A stretch of 64,000 bases of DNA, from contig NZ_JAFBEA010000003.1 in NCBI RefSeq assembly GCF_016908515.1, positions 62,001-126,000 of the forward strand. Direction: 5' to 3'. This stretch comes from Virgibacillus halotolerans. Lineage in GTDB: Bacteria > Bacillota > Bacilli > Bacillales > Amphibacillaceae. Positions 35,244 to 42,797 of this stretch are shown here, in pieces. Under the pieces are notes generated by a model. The model was given only the letters and a program-made list of their open reading frames with translations. It was not told where the DNA came from and searched no databases. Numbering within the stretch: position 1 is the first letter of the stretch; every line of letters begins with the position of its first letter. The position numbers were made by a program, and so were the translations under genes.

Positions 35244-36110
35244 ATGGAAAAGAAATTCTTTGAAAAACCTGTAGTATATGTAGGAGACATAAGTATAAAT
35301 GTAACTGAATTGGAGCGTTCCCTTGCTTTTTATCAAGATATATTTGGCTTTATCATATTGGAACAAACGGATCAAAAAGCGGTGCTATCAGCAGATGGTA
35401 AAATGCCTCTTTTAACATTAACACAGCCTGATCATGTGCTGCCTAAAGAAAGAAGAACAACTGGTTTATATCATTTTGCAATCCTTTTACCAACACGTGC
35501 AGCACTTGCGAACTTCTTGAAGCATCTTGTGCAGGTAGGTGGTTCCCAATTTCATCTAGGTGCGTCAGATCATGGTGTAAGTGAAGCACTTTATTTCAGT
35601 GATCCAGACGGGAATGGCATTGAAGTGGCGCATGATCGCCCGTCTTCCGAATGGAACTGGTCAAAGGGCGAGGGAGAAATGGTAACAGAAGTATTGGACG
35701 GCGATAACCTGGTTGCTGAGCGTGATCAACAATGGGATGGGCTGCCAAAGGATACGGTAATGGGGCATATCCATCTACATGTTACTGAATTGGATAAGAT
35801 AGAATCGTTTTACACAAAAGGTCTTGGATTTAACGTTGTGACGAGATATCCGGGTGCAATATTTACATCTACAGGTGATTATCACCACCATATCGCGTTA
35901 AATGTATGGAATGGGGAAGGTGCTAGAACACCAGCAAAAAACAGTGTAGGTTTAAACTGGTATACACTTGTATTCCCTAATGAAACGAGTAGGGAAAAGG
36001 TAATTGATCAACTGCAACAGGTTGGGGCTAGTGTAGTTAGCGAGGGAGACTACTATACAACGGAGGACCCTTCTGGAAATACGATACACTTGAGGTTGGG
36101 TAACAATTAA
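35244..36110 (+). CDS. catE: CatE-like catechol 2,3-dioxygenase (VOC superfamily)
   Basis: A 288-residue protein with two vicinal-oxygen-chelate modules. Module 1 carries LERSLAFYQDIFGF and TGLYHFAILLPTRAALANFL, ending DPDGNGIEVAHDRP. Module 2 has MGHIHLHVTELDKIESFYTK and a His-rich strand DYHHHIALNVW, which supply Fe ligands. Length and motif order agree with B. subtilis CatE (285 aa), which cleaves catechol under control of HxlR-type CatR/YodB. The HxlR gene just upstream supports the same logic, though a terminator lies between them. Confidence 0.85.
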   Translation: MEKKFFEKPVVYVGDISINVTELERSLAFYQDIFGFIILEQTDQKAVLSADGKMPLLTLTQPDHVLPKERRTTGLYHFAILLPTRAALANFLKHLVQVGGSQFHLGASDHGVSEALYFSDPDGNGIEVAHDRPSSEWNWSKGEGEMVTEVLDGDNLVAERDQQWDGLPKDTVMGHIHLHVTELDKIESFYTKGLGFNVVTRYPGAIFTSTGDYHHHIALNVWNGEGARTPAKNSVGLNWYTLVFPNETSREKVIDQLQQVGASVVSEGDYYTTEDPSGNTIHLRLGNN

Positions 36111-36178
36111 TATTGTAGTATTATCTCTTATATTACAGGAATTTTGTTGATGCTTAGTACACGATATTTAATGATTAT

Positions 36179-36229
36179 GTTTATATCCACATCTGGCCAT
36201 CATAAGCAACGACTGAGGTGGATGTAAAC
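36179..36229 (+). terminator. Stem-loop after catE
   Basis: GTTTATATCCACATC (36179-36193) / GAGGTGGATGTAAAC (36215-36229), one mismatch. No T-tract; probably a 3'-end stabilising or weak terminator hairpin. Confidence 0.5.
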
Positions 36230-36286
36230 ATTGCAAATGCTTTACACCTTTTGGATAGGGGATGGCTTTCGTGCTAAGCTTTAGAA

Positions 36287-36326
36287 AGATAGGAGGTCTC
36301 TTTCCCGAGTTGGAGACCCTCTATCT
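36287..36326. terminator. Convergent terminator catE / PLD-like gene
   Basis: AGATAGGAGGTCTC (36287-36300) / GAGACCCTCTATCT (36313-36326), one mismatch. It touches the stop codon of the minus-strand PLD-like gene. Confidence 0.7.
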
Positions 36327-36906
36327 ATTTATTCCAAATTTCATAATGTGGGCTGTTCCATAACGCTGTAAAGCTGTTTGTCCATTCCTTCGCCAATTCC
36401 TTATTTTTTATCGTTAGAAGTTGTTCTTGGTTTTCATATGCGGATGCTTCAGTATAATTATAAGATCCGGTTGTGACAAGCGTTTTATCGACGATCGTCA
36501 TTTTAAGATGCATTTTTTGCGATGGATTTGTTTTCACGGCTATTCCGTTTCTAGTGAATATTTTTAGGATAGCTGACCGCTCACTCTTCTCCGCTTTCTT
36601 TGCATCTGTAATCAGCCTCACGGACACACCGCGTTTTTTGGCTTTCAATATAGCTTCAGCAATCTCTTTATCCTGCAAGTTATATATCGCAATATCTAAT
36701 GTCTGGTTAGCACCTTTGATTGCATGAAGAAGCAATACTTTCGGATCATTAACAAGGTTACTAAAAGCGCTGGTAATGACTGTATTAGACTTAACTAATG
36801 CTTGATGAGATTTGTTATTCAAAAAATATTTAGTGATGAACAAGGTGTTTACAAGCAGTGAAATGATAAGTATGGTGTATAGTAAAGTCTGCATATTCAA
36901 TTTCAA
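36325..36906 (-). CDS. Membrane-anchored phospholipase D-like/Nuc-like protein
   Basis: A 193-residue protein with an N-terminal membrane anchor (residues 7-28) and a single HKD motif: H133-x-K135-x4-D140 (HLKMTIVDK) followed by TTGSYNYTEAS. One HKD per chain is the pattern of the Nuc endonuclease/minicardiolipin group, which work as dimers. The catalytic domain should face outside the cytoplasm. It could be a surface nuclease or phosphodiesterase; the choice cannot be made from sequence. Confidence 0.85.
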   Translation of the reverse strand: MKLNMQTLLYTILIISLLVNTLFITKYFLNNKSHQALVKSNTVITSAFSNLVNDPKVLLLHAIKGANQTLDIAIYNLQDKEIAEAILKAKKRGVSVRLITDAKKAEKSERSAILKIFTRNGIAVKTNPSQKMHLKMTIVDKTLVTTGSYNYTEASAYENQEQLLTIKNKELAKEWTNSFTALWNSPHYEIWNK

Positions 36907-37050
36907 TGTCGTTCCTCCATAAAAAGTTATCTTTCATACTAACATGGGCTAGTTAAAATAATACTAAACCCTATCAACTAAAATGTGTTAGATAATTGAT
37001 TTGTCTAACAAGTGGGTGTACAAATTAACTGTTCGTGGTATACTATATGT

Positions 37051-37200
37051 AGAAAATCATATACTATGAAAAACCGTCCCATGCTGTTACATGGAACGGT
37101 TACAATAAGACCAAACCCCATCAAGAGGGGCTAGGCACAATAGGAAAAATAATCCCTCAGTTACCTTGCTAAGATTACATGAGGGGTTATTTTTTGTTTT
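37051..37200 (+). ncRNA. Predicted antitoxin RNA, copy A
   Basis: An extended -10 (TG-G-TATACT, with TATACT at 37039-37044) would start RNA near 37051. It would end at the terminator AATAATCCCTCA ... TGAGGGGTTATT plus T-run (about 37149-37200). The RNA overlaps the whole toxin mRNA 3' region and the last codons of the toxin ORF. This is the geometry of RatA/TxpA-type antisense antitoxins. Endpoints are inferred. Confidence 0.65.
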
Positions 37201-37270
37201 GATCGGACATGATGAACGCAATTAACATGCCGAATGAAATCATCAGCGTCAGTGCAATTTCCACATCCAT
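37187..37270 (-). CDS. Holin-like type I toxin, copy A (27 aa)
   Basis: A 27-residue peptide: short N-terminus MDVEIALT, one hydrophobic helix LMISFGMLIAFIM, polar tail SDQNKK. This matches the putative holin-like toxin (Hol_Tox/TxpA-like) family. GGGAGGTG precedes ATG 37270, and the RBS lies next to a stem CTTCC...GGAAG-type fold that may limit translation. The mRNA leader segment ACATGAGGGGTTA is perfectly complementary to TAACCCCTCATGT just after the stop codon, so the 5' and 3' ends can pair. -10 TATAAT at 37363-37358 with upstream TG. Confidence 0.8.
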   Translation of the reverse strand: MDVEIALTLMISFGMLIAFIMSDQNKK

Positions 37271-37425
37271 TGGCAAACACCTCCCTTCACGGGAAGTATC
37301 CCGGAAGGTAAATCGGTGTGCCTAACCCCTCATGTGTAGCCAGTCTATTGTCTGTTTATTATAACACAAGCGATCATTAGTTCCTACAAATATTCATCCC
37401 TTAAAAGAATGGAAGAGTAAAAATC

Positions 37426-37595
37426 ATGTCAAATATACCAAATTGTCCAAAGTGCAATTCGACATATACATACGATATCAGCTGTGAAATTGCTGTTTTT
37501 GGTTAATGGAATTAAAGTCCGAATTCGTTAAAGATAAGAGCTGGTATTTATCTCTTCAAATGATTTTAGTTGACATATATGAAAAAGTAGTGTAA
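37426..37595 (+). pseudogene. phnA-type zinc-ribbon gene with internal deletion and frameshift
   Basis: From ATG 37426 the frame encodes MSNIPNCPKCNSTYTYD, the zinc-ribbon N-terminus of PhnA, then passes directly to ISCEIAVFG, which matches the distant C-terminal IDCKIDGFG. It then stops at 37504. The following frame, from ATG 37506, continues MELKSEFVKDK, the normal PhnA C-terminus (MKLKSEFVKK). So about two-thirds of the gene has been deleted and a frameshift added. It is sandwiched between the two toxin cassettes. Confidence 0.8.
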
Positions 37596-37622
37596 ATCAT
37601 CTGTTTGTGGTATACTATATGT

Positions 37623-37766
37623 AGAAAATCATATACTATGAAAAACCGTTCCATGCTGTTACATGGAACGGTTACAATAAGACCAAACCCCATCAAGAGG
37701 GGCTAGGCACAGTAAAGAATAATCCCTCACTGTCCTGTTAAGATCACATGAGGGGTTATTTGTTTT
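37623..37766 (+). ncRNA. Predicted antitoxin RNA, copy B
   Basis: The same extended -10 (TATACT 37611-37616). The terminator hairpin AATAATCCCTCA / TGAGGGGTTATT persists although its loop differs from copy A, and the T-run is shorter. The changed loop may give each RNA preference for its own toxin mRNA. Endpoints are inferred. Confidence 0.6.
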
Positions 37767-37836
37767 GATCGGACATGATGAAAGCAATTAACATGCCGAA
37801 TGAAATCATCAGCGTCAGTGCAATTTCCACATCCAT
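37756..37836 (-). CDS. Holin-like type I toxin, copy B (26 aa)
   Basis: Identical to copy A except for loss of one Lys at the C-terminus (tail SDQNK). RBS, leader fold and the 5'/3' complementary segments are all kept, so both cassettes appear intact rather than decayed. Confidence 0.8.
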   Translation of the reverse strand: MDVEIALTLMISFGMLIAFIMSDQNK

Positions 37837-38024
37837 TGGCAAACACCTCCCTTCACGGGAAGTATCCCGGAAGGTAAATCGGTGTGCCTAACCCCTCATG
37901 TGTAGCCAGTCTATTGTCTGTTTATTATAACACAGACGATCATTAGTTCCTAAAAAATTATCATTTGTCAGTTTACCAATGCATGTTACTCCCATGTTAT
38001 GATATTTGAAAAGGAGGGATTGTG

Positions 38025-38876
38025 ATGATCTATATAGGATTGACAGGATGGGGAGATCATCATTCTTTATATCCTGCACATATGAAAGCAAAAGATAAAT
38101 TAGCCGAATATAGCAGTCATTTCCCAGTAGTAGAAGTGGATGCATCCTTTTATGCCGTACAATCTGTACGCAATGCTGCGAAGTGGGTAAGTGAAACACC
38201 AAAAAACTTTCGCTTTGTTGTGAAAGCTTATCAAGGGATGACGGGACATCAACGCGGCGATATTCCATTTGAATCAAAAAAAGAAATGTTTCAAGCGTTT
38301 AAGGATTCTTTAGAGCCTTATCAAGATGCAAATAAGTTAGCGATGGTTTTATTTCAATTCCCGCCATGGTTTAATTGCAAGAAAGTGAATGTGGATTATT
38401 TAAGATATTGCAAGAAAATGATGGGGGATATCCCGATTGCGCTTGAATTTCGAAACCAATCCTGGTTCAGTGAAAGCTATCGTGATAATACACTCTCTTT
38501 TATGAAAGAAGAGGGTTGGATTCACTCCATTGTTGATGAACCACAAGCAGGGGACGGATCTATTCCAACAGTGCCAATTGCAACGGACCCTAACATCACA
38601 CTTATTCGTATGCATGGCAGAAATGTACATGGATGGAATAAACCAAATGGCGCCAACACGAACTGGCGGGAAGTTCGCTATTTGTATAAATATAACCAAG
38701 CGGAATTATCCGAATGGAAAGATAGAATCAATATGCTTACAAAGGGTACCAAAGATATGATTGTTCTATTTAACAACAATTCCGGTGGCGATGCAGCGGA
38801 CAATGCAAAACAATTTCAAACGATGCTGGGTATCGAATACGAAGGACTTGCCCCAAAACAATTAGGATTATTTTAA
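38025..38876 (+). CDS. DUF72 (YecE/YunF-like) protein
   Basis: A 283-residue protein, ATG 38025, seven bases after AGGAGGG. Family hallmarks are IYIGLTGWGDHHSLYP, FPVVEVDASFYAVQS, FVVKAYQGMTGH, ALEFRNQSWFSE and MHGRNVHGWNKP. DUF72 forms a TIM-barrel of unknown catalytic role. Single gene followed directly by a REP-like palindrome. Confidence 0.9.
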   Translation: MIYIGLTGWGDHHSLYPAHMKAKDKLAEYSSHFPVVEVDASFYAVQSVRNAAKWVSETPKNFRFVVKAYQGMTGHQRGDIPFESKKEMFQAFKDSLEPYQDANKLAMVLFQFPPWFNCKKVNVDYLRYCKKMMGDIPIALEFRNQSWFSESYRDNTLSFMKEEGWIHSIVDEPQAGDGSIPTVPIATDPNITLIRMHGRNVHGWNKPNGANTNWREVRYLYKYNQAELSEWKDRINMLTKGTKDMIVLFNNNSGGDAADNAKQFQTMLGIEYEGLAPKQLGLF

Positions 38877-38926
38877 CGGGGACGGTCCCCCATTACGCTA
38901 AAGTGCTAAAGCGGTAGGGGGAGTTC
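38877..38926. repeat. REP-like palindrome 1 (incomplete right arm)
   Basis: GGGGACGGTCCCCC, then the core ACGCTAAAGTGCTAAAGC shared exactly with element 2, then GGTAGGGGGAG. It abuts the DUF72 stop codon. Confidence 0.75.
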
Positions 38927-38990
38927 AATTGTAGTATCTAAAAACGTAAAGGTCGCAAGAATCTAGCGTGGTTAGATAGGGGGGAGATCA

Positions 38991-39608
38991 ATGAGCTATC
39001 AATGGTTAGAATGGGCTAAACAAATTCAATCCACAGCACAAGCAGGTTTAACTTTCTCAAAAGACAAATATGATCATGAAAGATATAAAGAGCTTCTCAA
39101 ACTAAGTGCAGAAATTTTATCGACATACACAGGAACAGACATGGAAGAAATTCAAGATTTATTCTCTAAAGAAAAAGGTTATCAAACACCTAAAATAGAT
39201 GTCCGGGCTGCGGTTTTTCACGATGAAAAAATACTTCTGGTACGGGAAAAGATTGATAATCGATGGGCTTTGCCTGGTGGATTTGCAGATGTAGGCTCTT
39301 CTCTCGTTGAAAATGTCGTAAGGGAAGTGGAGGAGGAAACTGGATTTCAAGCATTCTATAAGCAATTACTAGCTGTGCTTGATTATCAAAAACACCCACA
39401 TCCACCTCAGCCGTTTCATTATTATAAGTGCTTTATTGAATGTGGTATCACCGGTAATGCAGCAAATGAGACGCTAGAAACAAGCGGGGTTCAATTTTTC
39501 TCACTTGATCATCTACCTAATCTTTCAACAGCACGAAATACGGAATCCCAAATAGCTATGTTATTTGAATTCCTAAAAGACCCTAATAAACATCCAATAG
39601 TAGATTAA
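38991..39608 (+). CDS. NUDIX hydrolase with N-terminal NUDIX_N-type domain
   Basis: A 205-residue protein. A helical N-terminal region (residues 1-65) precedes the Nudix domain. The Nudix box is complete: G97, E107, REVEEETGF 111-119, which binds Mg2+ and hydrolyses nucleoside-diphosphate-linked substrates. The N-terminal extension resembles ADP-ribose pyrophosphatase-like NUDIX proteins. RBS GGGGGGAG. Flanked on both sides by REP-like palindromes. Confidence 0.9.
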   Translation: MSYQWLEWAKQIQSTAQAGLTFSKDKYDHERYKELLKLSAEILSTYTGTDMEEIQDLFSKEKGYQTPKIDVRAAVFHDEKILLVREKIDNRWALPGGFADVGSSLVENVVREVEEETGFQAFYKQLLAVLDYQKHPHPPQPFHYYKCFIECGITGNAANETLETSGVQFFSLDHLPNLSTARNTESQIAMLFEFLKDPNKHPIVD

Positions 39609-39617
39609 ACAGTGAAG

Positions 39618-39675
39618 TTCGGGGACAGTCCCCCACTACGCTAAAGTGCTAAAGCAGTGGGGGACTGTCCCCGAA
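39618..39675. repeat. REP-like palindrome 2 (complete)
   Basis: Perfect 20-bp arms (39618-39637 / 39656-39675) containing GGGGACAGTCCCCC, with loop core ACGCTAAAGTGCTAAAGC. It lies between convergent NUDIX and XRE-cupin genes and can also act as a terminator. Confidence 0.85.
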
Positions 39676-39677
39676 AA

Positions 39678-40232
39678 CTAGGCTGGATAATATAAGATCA
39701 TATTTAATCGAATCAATGTATTCCCTGCATTGTGGTAGACATGTGGTCTATCTGCTTTGAAGCGAATAGAATCACCATTCTTTACAATATATTCATCATC
39801 GTTGACACGTATCGTTAGTTCCCCTGAGAAAACGGTTATCAGTTCTTCGGTTCCTGCAGTATGCGCATTTGCACTTAGTAAACCGCCTTCGTCTATCTCC
39901 ACAGAATAAACTTCAAAGCGCTTATCATCCTCAAAAGGAAAAAGGGGGTGGACCCGATACTTTCCATTGTCTTCTGATAAGGTTTGGACGTCATTTTTTA
40001 AAACAACTATTGTATCCGGTTGCGGGTTATTGATTAGTGAAGTAAAAGAGATTTTTAATCCATTGGCGATTTTCCAAATGGTTGTAATGGTAGGAACAGA
40101 ATCACCACGCTCGATTTGCCCGATCATCGTTTTGCTTACCCCCGTTAAATCTGCAACCTTTTCGAGACTTAAATGCTTATCTTCCCTAAAGGCTTTTAAA
40201 TTTTTTGCAATGATAAGATGTATTTCTTCCAT
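39678..40232 (-). CDS. XRE-family regulator with C-terminal cupin
   Basis: 184 residues from ATG 40232, preceded by AGGAGTG; the longer ORF start at 40250 lies upstream of that RBS. The N-terminal HTH_3 is SLEKVADLTGVSKTMIGQIE with RGDSVPTITTIWKIANGL. The C-terminal cupin strand set ends ISFKADRPHVYHN-like (IRFKADRPHVYHN). Such regulators often control the divergent transporter or a metabolic gene. Here the LysE-type exporter is divergent and shares a dyad-rich spacer. Confidence 0.9.
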   Translation of the reverse strand: MEEIHLIIAKNLKAFREDKHLSLEKVADLTGVSKTMIGQIERGDSVPTITTIWKIANGLKISFTSLINNPQPDTIVVLKNDVQTLSEDNGKYRVHPLFPFEDDKRFEVYSVEIDEGGLLSANAHTAGTEELITVFSGELTIRVNDDEYIVKNGDSIRFKADRPHVYHNAGNTLIRLNMILYYPA

Positions 40233-40251
40233 AAACACACTCCTGTTCATC

Positions 40252-40320
40252 TGTACAATATAACATTCACATTGTACAATAAAACGTAATCGTTATCATG
40301 ATTATATTGGTCATGATAAC
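40252..40320. promoter_or_regulatory. Dyads between XRE-cupin and LysE genes
   Basis: Direct repeats TGTACAATA at 40252-40260 and 40273-40281 (21-bp period), plus a perfect palindrome GTTATCATGA (40292-40301) / TCATGATAAC (40311-40320). Likely binding sites of the XRE-cupin regulator. Confidence 0.6.
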
Positions 40321-40347
40321 ATACTTCTTTCAAGCGGGGGCTCTGGA

Positions 40348-40932
40348 ATGTCTTTACTACCAATGTTGTTATATGCTTTTGTTACCAGCTTTACACCAGG
40401 CCCAAATAACATTATGGCGCTGGTGTTTGCTAATAAATCCGGATTTAAAAGAACATTTCGATTCTGTGTAGGCGTCGGTGTAGGATTCTTTACGCTCATC
40501 GTATTGAGTTGTTATTTCAACCTTTTACTACAAAATATCATTCCAAAAATTGAATTTGTGATGACGATCATTGGTGTTGTTTATATGTTGTATTTAGCTA
40601 CAAAGATTATTACCAGCAATATAGATGATGACGATGATAGTGAAGATACCCATAATCGTTTTTTAACCGGTGTGCTTTTACAGTTTATAAACCCGAAAGC
40701 CATTTTATATGCGCTAACGGTCATATCAACCTTTGTGCTTCCCTACCACACTTCAAATTCCAGCTTGCTATTTTATACGGTGATTTTGGCCTTGATTGGT
40801 TTTATGGGAACATTCAGCTGGAGTGTGTTCGGTTCTGTTTTTAAAAAGTTGTTATCAAAGTACAGAAGGCCGTTCAATGTTGTGATGGCTTTGTTATTGG
40901 TGTATAGTGCCATTTCAATTCTATTGGGATAA
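40348..40932 (+). CDS. LysE/RhtB-family amino-acid exporter
   Basis: A 194-residue membrane protein with about six hydrophobic segments. The hallmark is FTPGPNNIMALVFA near residue 15; FINPKAILYALTVISTFVLP follows. These proteins export amino acids or derivatives such as homoserine lactones. A DDDDDSED acidic loop around residue 93 is unusual for the family. Divergent from the XRE-cupin regulator, which probably controls it. Confidence 0.88.
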   Translation: MSLLPMLLYAFVTSFTPGPNNIMALVFANKSGFKRTFRFCVGVGVGFFTLIVLSCYFNLLLQNIIPKIEFVMTIIGVVYMLYLATKIITSNIDDDDDSEDTHNRFLTGVLLQFINPKAILYALTVISTFVLPYHTSNSSLLFYTVILALIGFMGTFSWSVFGSVFKKLLSKYRRPFNVVMALLLVYSAISILLG

Positions 40933-40965
40933 ACTTTTTATGGAGTGATTTGGTGGACAGTTTAA

Positions 40966-41106
40966 CAAAAAAATAAGGAAACAGCGTTGTTGATCGAAAT
41001 GGAGCGGGTAGCAAGTATCACAGAAAAGACAAGTCCGTCTGGAAATAAAGAAATGAATGAACTTGTAAATTTTCTGGATATGGAACAGAAGATAAAAAGG
41101 GTTTAA
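40966..41106 (+). pseudogene. C-terminal coding remnant, unidentified
   Basis: About 46 codons in one frame, ending in a stop at 41104-41106, read KETALLIEMERVASITEKTS then PSGNKEMNELVNFLDMEQ. The composition is protein-like, but there is no start codon with an RBS and the frame is closed upstream at 40963-40965. Probably the 3' end of a deleted gene; family not recognised. Confidence 0.35.
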
Positions 41107-41121
41107 AGCATCTTTAAACCC
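41099..41121 (-). terminator. Terminator of the aldo-keto reductase gene
   Basis: GGGTTTAAAG (41099-41108) / CTTTAAACCC (41112-41121). On the minus strand it is followed by TTTTTATC. Confidence 0.85.
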
Positions 41122-41135
41122 CTATATCCTGCCTT

Positions 41136-41960
41136 TTAGCGGTGATTCATTTCACTAGGGACACCATTATTTCGTTCGTTGCGGTCCAAAGTAGCAATCT
41201 TATCCATATCTGCTTCATTAAGTTCGAAATCAAATATGTTTAGATTTTCTTCCATGCGTGAAGGTGTTATCGTTTTAGGAATCACAATGACATCTGTCTG
41301 CAGCTGCCAACGAAGAATGATTTGGGCAGGTGTTTTGCTATATTGATCAGCGAGTGCTTGAATTAGTTCATGTTGCATCACATTGGTTCCGTTCATTAAT
41401 GGACTATATGCTTCCACTTGTATGTCATGATCTTTACAAAATTGCTTTAGCTCTATTTGTTGTAAAAAGGGATGACACTCGACCTGGTTAACAGCTGGCT
41501 TCACTTCACACTCATCCATGATTCGCTGTAAATGTTCAATATCAAAATTACAGACTCCGATTGCTTTTGTACGTCCATCTTTATAGAGCTTTTCTAGGGC
41601 CTTGTATGTTTCAACATACGTATCATACTTCGGTGTTGGCCAGTGAATTAAATAAAGGTCAACATAATCGAGACCTAATTTTTCAAGGCTTGTATCAAAT
41701 GCTTTTAATGTATTTTCATAGCCTTGGTCAGCATTCCATACTTTTGTCGTAATGAATAGATCTTCGCGTGATACCTTGCTATTAGCGAGTGCTTTTCCTA
41801 CACCACGTTCATTTCCATAGACCTTCGCAGTATCTATCAAACGATAGTTAGCTTCCAAGGCCTGTTCTACTGCAGTTGTTGCTTCTTCATTAGGTACTTT
41901 CCATACACCATAGCCAAGCTGTGGCATACGAAGTCCATTGTTTAACGTTTTATATTGCAT
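41136..41960 (-). CDS. Aldo/keto reductase (YvgN/YtbE-like)
   Basis: A 274-residue AKR5-type enzyme with the catalytic tetrad D43, Y48, K73, H106 in DTAKVYGNE, TTKVW and LIHWPTP. NADPH-binding segment IPKTITPSRMEENLNIFDFE lies near the C-terminus. ATG 41960 follows GAAAGGAAG. Homologues reduce methylglyoxal and related aldehydes. Single gene. Confidence 0.93.
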   Translation of the reverse strand: MQYKTLNNGLRMPQLGYGVWKVPNEEATTAVEQALEANYRLIDTAKVYGNERGVGKALANSKVSREDLFITTKVWNADQGYENTLKAFDTSLEKLGLDYVDLYLIHWPTPKYDTYVETYKALEKLYKDGRTKAIGVCNFDIEHLQRIMDECEVKPAVNQVECHPFLQQIELKQFCKDHDIQVEAYSPLMNGTNVMQHELIQALADQYSKTPAQIILRWQLQTDVIVIPKTITPSRMEENLNIFDFELNEADMDKIATLDRNERNNGVPSEMNHR

Positions 41961-42163
41961 GAAATCGCTTCCTTTCGAGGTGCTGTTTTTAGTTTATCAT
42001 AAGAATGGAAGAAATTAAATTTTTAGATAGCAGAGAGTTACGACTTTGAGTGATCTAGGTAGGATTGATAGGAAAGCTAATTCATACGTCATGTATATAG
42101 CAACTATTTCTGGATAGTAGTGTATGAACGATTCCGTTGAACAGATCGCGTGCTCCGAATAAG

Positions 42164-42172
42164 CATATCCTA
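42164..42172 (+). promoter_or_regulatory. Possible SigK-type -10 element of the coat gene pair
   Basis: CATATCCTA fits the CATAnnnTA consensus of sporulation factor SigK and lies about 50 bp before the first coat gene. No clear -35 AC motif is at the right distance, so this is suggestive only. Confidence 0.35.
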
Positions 42173-42222
42173 CATGTAAATGGGGACACTAAACGTGAAT
42201 TATTAGGAAAGGAGCTTGCAGT

Positions 42223-42411
42223 ATGAATGAATCGTTAACACAGACAGAAGTGGAAAATTTACGCAGAATAATTGGTGAACATGGGATGATTGCAAACAAA
42301 TTAGAAGCTTATTCTCAAGCAGCAATGGACCCAGAGTTAAAGTCCATTCTACAAAGAGATGCACAAGCTGCTAAACAATCCCAGCAGCAATTATTATCAT
42401 TTTTACAATAA
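42223..42411 (+). CDS. Small CotF-associated helical protein
   Basis: A 62-residue protein of two predicted helices: LTQTEVENLRRIIGEHGMIA then DPELKSILQRDAQAAKQSQQ. RBS AAGGAG. It resembles the N-terminal small partner found beside CotF-type spore coat proteins. Only 12 bp separates it from the next gene, so they form an operon, probably expressed in the mother cell during sporulation (inference). Confidence 0.75.
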   Translation: MNESLTQTEVENLRRIIGEHGMIANKLEAYSQAAMDPELKSILQRDAQAAKQSQQQLLSFLQ

Positions 42412-42423
42412 GGAGGGAAGCAT

Positions 42424-42678
42424 ATGTTACAGGATAAAGACATTGCTAATGATTATTTAAATGGACTAAATGCCAGCTTAAAAGGCTATGCAGGTTATAT
42501 CAGTGATGCAAATAACATGGAGCTTAGACAAACGTTAATAAACTTAAGAAACGGGGATGAATCTCGTCAACGAACTGTTTATAGTTATGCACTTCAGCAC
42601 GGACATTATAAGCCAGCTCAAGCCGCATCCCAACAGGAAATTCAACAGATTAAATCGGAATTAACTGCAGGTCAATAA
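42424..42678 (+). CDS. CotF-family spore coat protein
   Basis: An 84-residue protein carrying the Coat_F pattern LQDKDIANDYLNGLNASLKG, then YISDANNMELRQTLINLRNG, and a Tyr-rich helix ending YALQHGHYKP. RBS AGGAGGG. Second gene of the small coat operon. It ends about 90 bp before a terminator shared with the convergent yjzC-like gene. Confidence 0.85.
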   Translation: MLQDKDIANDYLNGLNASLKGYAGYISDANNMELRQTLINLRNGDESRQRTVYSYALQHGHYKPAQAASQQEIQQIKSELTAGQ

Positions 42679-42763
42679 CAAAAAAGAGTACAGTAGATCT
42701 TTCGACCGGCTACATGAACGCTTTTTGATTTGCCTATAGCTATTCAGTTCTTTTGGATAAAGC

Positions 42764-42794
42764 AAATGCCATCCTTCTTCCGGGGATGGCATTT
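42764..42794. terminator. Bidirectional terminator between coat and yjzC-like genes
   Basis: AAATGCCATCC (42764-42774) / GGATGGCATTT (42784-42794), perfect 11-bp stem. Confidence 0.8.
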
Positions 42795-42797
42795 CTA

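Larger units (their letters stand above)
37031..37386. repeat. Type I toxin-antitoxin cassette, copy A
   Basis: About 356 bp, nearly identical to 37603-37952 except for small substitutions and indels in the hairpin between the genes. It includes a plus-strand antitoxin promoter, overlapping convergent antitoxin and toxin transcripts, the toxin ORF, and the toxin promoter at the right end. The tandem direct repeat implies recent duplication. Confidence 0.85.
37603..37952. repeat. Type I toxin-antitoxin cassette, copy B
   Basis: About 350 bp, a direct repeat of 37031-37386. The toxin terminator stem is perfect here (CCGTTCCATG / CATGGAACGG), while copy A has one substitution. Confidence 0.85.
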
